Of a stretch of DNA of 64,000 nucleotides, positions 57,640 through 64,000 are shown piece by piece. The number at the start of each line of letters is the position of its first letter. Within the stretch, counting starts at the first letter, position 1. The position numbers were made by a program, and so were the translations under genes. Under the pieces are notes generated by a model, which saw only the letters and a program-made list of their open reading frames with translations, ran no database searches and was not told where the DNA came from. Origin of the DNA: Comamonas sp. SCN 67-35 (GTDB lineage: Bacteria; Pseudomonadota; Gammaproteobacteria; Burkholderiales; Burkholderiaceae_C); assembly GCA_001725255.1 (NCBI GenBank), contig MEFV01000003.1:1-64000 (forward strand). Direction: 5' to 3'.

Positions 57640-58856
57640 TGCAAAGTGTCCAGACCGCGCAGCAGATCGGCCTTGAGGTCGTCCATGTGTTCCAGGCCCA
57701 CCGAGATGCGGATCAGGCCCTGTTTGACGCCCGCCGCCTGGCGCTGCGCTTCGGAAAGGCGCCCGTGCGAGGTGCTCGCCGGGTGGGTGATGGTGGTTTT
57801 GACGTCGCCGAGGTTGGCGGTGACCGAACATACGCGCGTGCGGTCGATCACGTGAAAGGCGTTGGCACGCAGCTGCTCGGGCGAGGTGCCGACCACATCG
57901 AACGCGAGCACCGTGCCGCCCATGCCGCGCTGCTGGCGCATCGCCAGTTCATGCTGCGGGTGGCTGGCCAGGCCCGGGTAGTGCACGCGCGCGACCTTGG
58001 GGTGGGTTTCGAGCCAGGTGGCGAGCTGCAACGCGGCGGCGCTTTCCGCCTTGACGCGCAGCGCCAGGGTTTCCAGACCCTTCAGCACCACCCAGGCGTT
58101 GAACGGCGAGAGGTTGAGTCCGCCGCTGCGCAAGAAGGTGCCCATCACGCCATCGACGAGTTTCTCGGTGCCGCAGACGGCGCCGGCCATCACGCGCCCC
58201 TGCCCGTCGAGGAGCTTGGTGCCCGAGTGCACGATGAGATCGGCGCCGAACTCCACCGGGCGCTGCAGCACCGGCGAGGCGAAGCTGTTGTCCACCGCGA
58301 GCAAGGCGCCCGCGCCGTGCGCGATGTCCGCCAGCGCGGCGATGTCGCACAGGTCGGTGAGCGGATTGGTCGGCGTTTCGGCGAACAGCAGTCGGGTGTT
58401 CGGCCGCACGGCCGCGCGCCAGGCCTGCGCATCGGTCTGCGCGACGAAGGACGTCTGCACGCCGAAGCGCGCCATCTCGCTGCCCAGCAGCTTCATGGTG
58501 GAGCCGAACATCGACTGCGACGCGATCACATGGTCTCCCGCCTTGAGCACCGTCAGCGCCACGAGCAGGATGGCGGCCATGCCGGTGGCCGTGGCCACCG
58601 CGCATTCGGTGCCTTCCATCTTCGCCAGGCGCTGCTCGAAGCTCGCCACCGTGGGGTTGGCGGTGCGCGTGTAGGTGTAGCCCGGCTCCTCTTTCGCGAA
58701 GCGGCGCGCCGCGCTTTCGCAGTCGTGCTGCACGAAGCTGCTGGTGAGGAACAGCGCCTCGCTGTGCTCGCCATAGCTGCTGCGCGCCACCGCCTCGCGC
58801 ACGGCGTAGGTTTCGGGGTGCAGTCCCTCGGGCAAATCGGATCGTTCCTGGGTCAT
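57636..58856 (-). CDS. metZ: O-succinylhomoserine sulfhydrylase (MetZ-type)
   Basis: The 406-residue PLP enzyme shows [29 protein letters not shown] and the PLP lysine K214 in [12 protein letters not shown]. Location after purF is the usual place of metZ in betaproteobacteria. It makes homocysteine directly from the activated homoserine and sulfide. I use the ATG at 58856; a TTG nine bases upstream is also in frame. A second sulfhydrylase (metY) lies at 38957. Confidence 0.92.
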   Translation of the reverse strand: MTQERSDLPEGLHPETYAVREAVARSSYGEHSEALFLTSSFVQHDCESAARRFAKEEPGYTYTRTANPTVASFEQRLAKMEGTECAVATATGMAAILLVALTVLKAGDHVIASQSMFGSTMKLLGSEMARFGVQTSFVAQTDAQAWRAAVRPNTRLLFAETPTNPLTDLCDIAALADIAHGAGALLAVDNSFASPVLQRPVEFGADLIVHSGTKLLDGQGRVMAGAVCGTEKLVDGVMGTFLRSGGLNLSPFNAWVVLKGLETLALRVKAESAAALQLATWLETHPKVARVHYPGLASHPQHELAMRQQRGMGGTVLAFDVVGTSPEQLRANAFHVIDRTRVCSVTANLGDVKTTITHPASTSHGRLSEAQRQAAGVKQGLIRISVGLEHMDDLKADLLRGLDTLQ

Positions 58857-58912
58857 GGTTTTCAAAAACAGGAGCTGTTAACGCCCTGTCCACATAGGGT
58901 TCTGAATGTTTT

Positions 58913-58953
58913 GCATCTTGAATCAAGCACTGACAAGCGCTGGCTACTCACTT
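58913..58953 (-). repeat. probable dispersed repeat copy between purF and metZ
   Basis: On the minus strand it reads GAGTAGCCAGCGCTTGTC, then AGTGCTTGATTCAAG, related to the other copies but more diverged. It fills most of the purF-metZ gap. Confidence 0.4.
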
Positions 58954-60468
58954 TTATGAAGCCTCCGCATTGGGCAGCGACAGCCGCGACTCCTGCGCAT
59001 CGTCCGCTTCGTCGGCGCCGGCCTCGCGGGTGCGCTCGGAGCGCAGCTGGGCCAGATCCGCCTCGGTCAGGCCCGTGATGTAGACGCCATCGAAACACGA
59101 GGCCTCGAACCCCGCCATGGCGGGTCGCAGTTGCCCGATGGCGCGCTTCATGGCCTCCAGATCCTGGTAGATCAGCGCGTCGCAGCCGATGTAGGCGCGG
59201 ATGTCCTCCACCGTGCGTCCGTTGGCGACCAGCTCCTCGCTCGTGGGCATGTCGATGCCGTAGACGTTGGGAAAGCGCACCGGCGGCGCGGCCGAGGCCA
59301 GATAGACCTTGGTCGCGCCCGCGTCGCGCGCCATCTGCACGATCTCCCGGGACGTGGTGCCACGCACGATGGAATCATCGACCAGCAGCACGCGCTTGCC
59401 CTTGAACTCGCTGCCGATGGCGTTGAGCTTCTGGCGCACCGATTTCTTGCGCGTGGCCTGCCCCGGCATGATGAAGGTGCGGCCCACGTAGCGGTTCTTC
59501 ACGAAGCCCTCGCGGTACGGAATGCCGAGCTTTTGCGCCAGCTGCATGGCGCTGGGGCGGCTCGATTCGGGCACCGGGATGATGGTGTCGATCTCGCTCG
59601 GCGGCACGGTGGAGATCACGCGTTTGGCCAGCGTCTCGCCCATGTTCAGCCGCGCCTGATAGACCGAGATTCCGTCCATGATGGAATCGGGGCGCGCCAG
59701 ATAAACATACTCGAAGATGCAGGGGTGCAGTTCGGCGTGTTCGGCGCACTGGGCCGATTCGACGCGGCCGTCCTCGTGCACGAGCACGGCCTCGCCCGGC
59801 GCGATGTCGCGCACGAGATGCAGCGAGGTGCCTTCCAGCGCCACGGATTCGCTCGCCACCATCACGGTGCCGTCGTCGCCGCTGCCCATGCACAGCGGGC
59901 GGATGCCCCACGGGTCGCGAAACGCCAGCAGGCCGAAACCAGCGATCAACGCCACCACGGCATACGAACCCTGCACGCGCCGGTGCACCGCGCGCACGGC
60001 GGCAAACACCTCGTCGGCCTGCAGCTGGACGCCTTGCGTGGCGCGCCCGAGTTCATGCGCCAGCACGTTGAGCAGTACCTCGGAGTCGCTGCCGGTATTG
60101 GTGTGGCGATGGTCGTTGTCGAACAGCTCGCGGCGCAGGCGGCTGGCGTTGGTCAGGTTGCCGTTGTGCGCCAGCACGATGCCAAACGGCGCATTGACGT
60201 AAAACGGCTGCGCCTCTTCCTCGCTGGTGCTGCTCCCCGCCGTCGGATAGCGCACCTGCCCCAGGCCGCTCGTGCCCGGCAGGGCGCGCATGTTGCGCGT
60301 GCGAAAGACGTCGCGCACCATGCCCTTGGCCTTGTGCATGAAGAACTTGCGGCCCTGCTCGGTGACGATGCCGGTCGCGTCCTGCCCCCGGTGCTGCAGC
60401 AGCAGCAAGGCGTCATAGATGAGCTGGTTGACGGCACTGCGACCGACGACACCGACGATTCCACACAT
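58954..60468 (-). CDS. purF: amidophosphoribosyltransferase
   Basis: PurF makes phosphoribosylamine from PRPP and glutamine, the first step of purine synthesis. The 504-residue protein has the N-terminal nucleophile Cys2 (MCGIVGVVG), the glutaminase part and the PRPP loop VLLVDDSIVRGTTSREIV. The ATG at 60468 is set by the need for Cys at position 2. Confidence 0.98.
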   Translation of the reverse strand: MCGIVGVVGRSAVNQLIYDALLLLQHRGQDATGIVTEQGRKFFMHKAKGMVRDVFRTRNMRALPGTSGLGQVRYPTAGSSTSEEEAQPFYVNAPFGIVLAHNGNLTNASRLRRELFDNDHRHTNTGSDSEVLLNVLAHELGRATQGVQLQADEVFAAVRAVHRRVQGSYAVVALIAGFGLLAFRDPWGIRPLCMGSGDDGTVMVASESVALEGTSLHLVRDIAPGEAVLVHEDGRVESAQCAEHAELHPCIFEYVYLARPDSIMDGISVYQARLNMGETLAKRVISTVPPSEIDTIIPVPESSRPSAMQLAQKLGIPYREGFVKNRYVGRTFIMPGQATRKKSVRQKLNAIGSEFKGKRVLLVDDSIVRGTTSREIVQMARDAGATKVYLASAAPPVRFPNVYGIDMPTSEELVANGRTVEDIRAYIGCDALIYQDLEAMKRAIGQLRPAMAGFEASCFDGVYITGLTEADLAQLRSERTREAGADEADDAQESRLSLPNAEAS

Positions 60469-60510
60469 GGTTTTTTCCTTTGTGGGCGGCCTGCGCGGCG
60501 CCCTCACGCT

Positions 60511-60999
60511 TCACACGGGCCGCACGCTCACCCACTCGCGCGGCAACACCGGCCCAAGACCCTGGAGCACACCCTGCAGCGCGGGCACCACACGCGACTG
60601 CTGCCACCAGGCCTCGGCAGGCACGGGCGTGAAGCCCGCAGCCCAGACGATGACGAGCAGCAGCGCCAGCCCCCGCACCACGCCGAACAATGCGCCCAGT
60701 GCACGGTCGGCCGGCCGCAATCCGGCCACGGTGATCAATTTGCGAGCCAGCGCGGCAAGCAGGCCGCAGGCAAACACCACGACGATGAACAGCAGGATGA
60801 ACCCCGCCACCGGACGCCACGGCGCCTGCGCCTCGCCCCAGGGCAGCAGCGCGCCCGCCTCCACCGCCCACCAGCGCGCCACCACGAAGGCCAGCACCCA
60901 GCCGAGAAGCGACAGGACTTCAAACACCAGGCCGCGCCACGCGCCGAGCACCAGAGAAACCACCAACACCGCCAGCAAGCCCCAGTCAAGTGCAGCCAT
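60511..60999 (-). CDS. cvpA: CvpA family membrane protein
   Basis: The 162-residue protein has four hydrophobic helices and the CvpA pattern LDWGLLAVLVVSLVLGAWRGLVFEVLSL with GALFGVVRG. The cellular role is linked to purine operons and envelope or colicin V export. The ATG at 60999 fits. It directly precedes purF, as in many proteobacteria. Confidence 0.93.
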   Translation of the reverse strand: MAALDWGLLAVLVVSLVLGAWRGLVFEVLSLLGWVLAFVVARWWAVEAGALLPWGEAQAPWRPVAGFILLFIVVVFACGLLAALARKLITVAGLRPADRALGALFGVVRGLALLLVIVWAAGFTPVPAEAWWQQSRVVPALQGVLQGLGPVLPREWVSVRPV

Positions 61000-61023
61000 G
61001 GGCTTTGCCGCGTACACCGCGCA

Positions 61024-61881
61024 TCACAGTGCCAGGACGACGCCGTCGAGCCCCAGGCCCTTGATGCGCCCCAGGACCTTGGCCGCCTCGGCACGGCTGG
61101 CAAACGGACCCACGCGCACGCGCGTCGTACGTGTGCCATCCTTGCCCTGAATCTCTTGCGCATAGGTCTTGATGCCCGCGCGCTCCAGCCGCGCGCGCAC
61201 CTCGCGCACCTTGCCCTGGTCGGCATACGCGCCCACCTGGACGACGACCCGCTCGCCCTGCGCGCTGGCCGCGGGAGCCGCCGCCACGGCGGTCTTCGGC
61301 GCGTGGCCCTCCAGCAGGGCACGTGCGCGCGCCGCATCGTTGGGGGGTGCGGGTGCCGGCGCGGGGGGCGCCTCTGCCTTGGGCTTGGCTTTGGGCTCGG
61401 GTTTGGACTCGGCCTTGTGCTCGGGTTGCGGCACCGGTCTGGTCTCGGTTTTGGGTTCGGGTTTGGCCACGGCGACCGGCGCAGCTGTCGGCGTCGCCGC
61501 ACTGGCCTGGGGTTGCGCGGGCGCGGCCTTGGGCGCGTTGCTTCCAACCTGCTCCTCGCCCGCCACCAGGCTGGCGTCGGCGGGCACCACCTTGCTCGCG
61601 TCCGGCTTCGCCGAAGCGCCCTCCACCACCAGAGGCGTGCTGGCACTGCGGTCGGGAATGTCGATGGCCACCTTCACGGGCACGGTGCGCGGCTCGGTAT
61701 CGAAGATCAGCGGAAACACGATGACGCCCGCCAGCACCAGGATCACCGCCCCGATGAGGCGCTGACGCGCGCGGCGGCGCAACTCCTCGATGCTTTCGCC
61801 CCGCGGCGCGCGGCTTCGTCCGGATGAGCTCTTGGCTGGTTCTTGCGGCTGATTCGCCCAGGGAAACTTGAAAAATGCCAT
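61024..61881 (-). CDS. SPOR domain protein (DedD-like)
   Basis: The 285-residue protein has a short cytoplasmic part, a membrane helix (about residues 42-60, LIGAVILVLAGVIVFPLIF), a long Ala/Pro/Lys linker and a C-terminal SPOR domain (VVQVGAYADQGKVREVRARL; VRVGPFASRAEAAKVLGRIK) that binds septal peptidoglycan. It sits between folC and cvpA, the position of dedD in E. coli. Confidence 0.93.
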   Translation of the reverse strand: MAFFKFPWANQPQEPAKSSSGRSRAPRGESIEELRRRARQRLIGAVILVLAGVIVFPLIFDTEPRTVPVKVAIDIPDRSASTPLVVEGASAKPDASKVVPADASLVAGEEQVGSNAPKAAPAQPQASAATPTAAPVAVAKPEPKTETRPVPQPEHKAESKPEPKAKPKAEAPPAPAPAPPNDAARARALLEGHAPKTAVAAAPAASAQGERVVVQVGAYADQGKVREVRARLERAGIKTYAQEIQGKDGTRTTRVRVGPFASRAEAAKVLGRIKGLGLDGVVLAL

Positions 61882-61902
61882 GTCAACCGGGGGCTCGCCA
61901 GG

Positions 61903-63363
61903 TCAGAGATCGAAGTGTTTACCGTGCATCTGCGGCATGCCGTTCTTGAGGATGCCGCCCACCGTGTAAAACGATCCAAAGACGACAATTCTATCAGTGA
62001 GCCTGGAGGCCGCGACCGCCGCATCGAGCGCGGTTTGCGGATCGGCGAACACCTCGCTCTTGACGATGCGCCGCCCGCCGCCGCCCTCGCCGCTGCTGCC
62101 GCGGCGCGAGCGCGTGACCGACAGGTGCGGCTTGTCGTCCTGCTGCTTGACCGCCTCGGCCAGATCCATGCGCGGCGCATCGTCCTGCACCACCGCGGGC
62201 GGCGTCTGCAGCGCCTCCTGCTGCGCGTGAAAACGCTCCCAGCGCTCTTGCAAGTGGGCCGCGGTTTCGGCGCGCGGGGTCGGCAGATCGGTGAAGTACC
62301 AGCGGTCGATCAGCGGGCCGATCTTTTCAAAAATGCCCGTGATGTCCTTGTCGGCCATGGCGCCGAACACCGCGTGCGTGAGGCGAAAATGCCCCATGGT
62401 GCTCATGCTCGCGGCCAGCGTGGCCACGGCATGCGGGTTGTGCGCCACATCCAGCACCACCACGGGCTGGCCCGGCGCCACTTCAAAGCGCCCCGGCAGC
62501 TCCACCAGGGCGAGGCCCGCGCGCACCGCCTGGGCGGAAATCGGCAGCTTCTCGCGGATCGCCTCCAGCGCCGCCAGCGCGCCCGACGCGTTGAAGAGCT
62601 GGTTGGCGCCGCGCAACGCCGGGTAGGACATGCCCGCGTAGCGCCGCCCGCGCCCGGCCCAGGACCATTGCAGCTTGTCGCCCGAATAGTTGAAATCGGT
62701 GCCAAACCGCCAGAGCGTGGCGCCGATCGCCTTGGCGTGCTCGATCACGCTCTCGGGCGGCACCGGGTCGCACACCACCACCGGTCGGCCGGGGCGCATG
62801 ATGCCCGCCTTCTCGCGGCCGATGCTTTCACGGTCCGGCCCCAGGAATTCGGCATGGTCCACGTCGATCATGGTGATCACGGCGCAATCGGCGTCGATCA
62901 CGTTGACCGCATCGAGCCGCCCGCCCATGCCCACTTCCAGCACCGCCACGTCCACCCGGGCCTGGCTGATGAGGCGCAGGATGGCGAGCGTCGTGAACTC
63001 GAAATAGGTGAGTTGCACCTCGCTGCCCTCGGTGCGCGCGCGCTCCACGGCCTCGAAATGCGGCAGCAGTTCTTCGGGCTTGACGGTCTCGCCATGGATG
63101 CGGCAGCGCTCCTCGAAATGCACCAGGTGCGGCGAGGTGTACACGCCCGGGCGGTAGCCCGCCTGCAGCGCCACCGCCTCGATCATGGCGCAGGTCGAGC
63201 CCTTGCCATTGGTGCCCGCCACGGTGATCACCGGGCAGTCGAGGTGCAGGCTCAGGCGCTCCTTGACGAGCGCCACGCGGTCCAGGCCCATTTCTATCGT
63301 GTGTGGATGCAGATGCTCGCAATAGTGCAGCCAGCCATCCAGAGTGTCGGGTAGATTTTTCAT
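61903..63363 (-). CDS. folC: bifunctional folylpolyglutamate / dihydrofolate synthase
   Basis: FolC adds glutamate to folates and makes dihydrofolate. The 486-residue protein has the P-loop VAGTNGKGST, the Mur-ligase-type YTSPHLVHFEER and GGRLDAVNVID, and the later LDVAHNPHA. It is longer than E. coli FolC by about 60 residues, mostly a polar insertion near residues 380-435 with SRRGSSGEGGGGRR, probably a loop. It starts the operon that runs to gltX. Confidence 0.96.
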   Translation of the reverse strand: MKNLPDTLDGWLHYCEHLHPHTIEMGLDRVALVKERLSLHLDCPVITVAGTNGKGSTCAMIEAVALQAGYRPGVYTSPHLVHFEERCRIHGETVKPEELLPHFEAVERARTEGSEVQLTYFEFTTLAILRLISQARVDVAVLEVGMGGRLDAVNVIDADCAVITMIDVDHAEFLGPDRESIGREKAGIMRPGRPVVVCDPVPPESVIEHAKAIGATLWRFGTDFNYSGDKLQWSWAGRGRRYAGMSYPALRGANQLFNASGALAALEAIREKLPISAQAVRAGLALVELPGRFEVAPGQPVVVLDVAHNPHAVATLAASMSTMGHFRLTHAVFGAMADKDITGIFEKIGPLIDRWYFTDLPTPRAETAAHLQERWERFHAQQEALQTPPAVVQDDAPRMDLAEAVKQQDDKPHLSVTRSRRGSSGEGGGGRRIVKSEVFADPQTALDAAVAASRLTDRIVVFGSFYTVGGILKNGMPQMHGKHFDL

Positions 63364-63410
63364 GGAACCGCAGATTGTCGTGCACGCGGGGCTGGGCGAT
63401 GATCATGCCC

Positions 63411-63773
63411 ATGAGTACCCCCAAGCCCATCGTCCTTTACGGCATCACGAACTGCGACACGGTGAAAAAGGCGCGCGCCTGGCTCACCGAGCGCGGCGTG
63501 CCCTACACGTTCCACGATTTCAGGAAAAGCGGGGTGGATGCGCAGCACCTGCACCGCTGGGCCCAGGCGGTCGGCTGGGAGAGCCTGCTCAACCGCCGCG
63601 GCACGACTTGGCGCGGGCTGGCCGCCGACGTCCAGGCCAGCGTGCGCGACGAACACAGCGCCTGCGCGCTGATGCAGGCACTGCCATCGCTCATCAAGCG
63701 CCCGGTGGTCGAATGGGACGAGGCCGTGACCGTCGGATTCGACGCGCCCCGATGGGCCACACGCATCTCGTGA
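63411..63773 (+). CDS. ArsC/Spx-family reductase-like protein (YffB type)
   Basis: The 120-residue protein has PIVLYGITNCDTVKKARAWL with C15, then GVPYTFHDFRKSGVDAQHL and LIKRPVVEW. The YffB/ArsC-like group is thioredoxin-fold; arsenate reduction is not proven for it. I use the ATG at 63411; ATG 63405 is possible. It is divergent from folC. Confidence 0.88.
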   Translation: MSTPKPIVLYGITNCDTVKKARAWLTERGVPYTFHDFRKSGVDAQHLHRWAQAVGWESLLNRRGTTWRGLAADVQASVRDEHSACALMQALPSLIKRPVVEWDEAVTVGFDAPRWATRIS

Positions 63774-63902
63774 CATTCGGCGCTGCCTTTACTCAGCTTT
63801 ACCCTGTCACTCACAAGCCTTGACGCATGCAACCTCAACCTTTTGGCACACTCCAACGTTAAGTGGTCGAGACGTCGACACCATCCGAAAGGAGTTTTCG
63901 CC

Positions 63903-64000
63903 ATGAACAAAATCCTCACGCTCGCACTCATCGCCAGCGCCGCTGCGCTTTCGCTGCAGGCGCAGGCCCAGCCGCAGGGGCGCGAAATGGGCCGCGTGCT
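63903..64000 (+). CDS. secreted protein, truncated by window end
   Basis: The first 33 residues are a signal peptide (MNKILTLALIASAAALSLQ, cleavage near AQA) and the start of the mature protein. AAAGGAG at 63888-63894 is a strong ribosome-binding site 8 nt before the ATG. Too little is present to name a family. Confidence 0.7.
   Translation, partial: MNKILTLALIASAAALSLQAQAQPQGREMGRV

Overview
The window comes from a GC-rich betaproteobacterium of the order Burkholderiales, most likely the family Comamonadaceae (Acidovorax, Alicycliphilus, Diaphorobacter and relatives). This rests on protein similarity recalled by eye, on gene order (rimP-nusA-infB-rbfA-truB-typA; folC-SPOR-cvpA-purF-metZ-gltX; hpnCDE), and on a short dispersed repeat I associate with that family. 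No database search was run.

Region 1 (1-4815) is one end of an integrated mobile element beside the 3' end of guaA. It has a P4-type tyrosine integrase, an AlpA-like regulator, a zinc-finger/HTH protein of unknown function, a small DNA-binding protein, a plasmid-type RepA and, at the left edge, an N-terminally truncated aminoglycoside phosphotransferase next to short GATTTCAC repeats. The unknown HTH gene is flanked by two inverted copies of a leader of about 87 bp. Each copy ends at the ATG of an outward-facing gene, so a single regulator could control both sides.

Region 2 (4816-33732) is core genome, mostly on the minus strand: guaBA, a chemoreceptor, rnfH-ratA facing smpB, the translation operon rimP to typA, an rnr-SDR-cytochrome-thioredoxin operon, a tRNA-Leu facing rnr, and two large proteins (DUF349-type and DUF748-type). 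From 33733 to 34446 there is a long non-coding stretch with several hairpins and an intrinsic terminator on the minus strand, followed by a promoter for the plus-strand genes.

Region 3 (34447-48638) is mainly plus strand: lytic transglycosylase, glyA, nrdR, (minus) aroC and a CBS protein, metY, an alpha/beta hydrolase, the squalene genes hpnCDE, a DUF2868-like membrane protein, and a cystine-type ABC transporter.

Region 4 (48650-64000) holds recR, ybaB and dnaX (with an A10 slippery run), the 4.5S RNA and a tRNA-Ala, then a marR-methyltransferase-thioesterase operon behind a 44-bp palindrome. An ECF sigma/anti-sigma/Spy-like operon follows; its promoter motif recurs upstream of a neighbouring secreted-protein gene. 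The rest is a Glu-Asp-Ala tRNA array downstream of gltX, the folC-to-gltX operon, an ArsC-like gene and a truncated secreted-protein gene.

The strongest leads are the paired inverted leaders in the island, the two-member ECF promoter set, the structured non-coding stretch near 33.8-34.0 kb, the dnaX slippery site, and a dispersed repeat that sits in frame inside at least three, probably four, genes.
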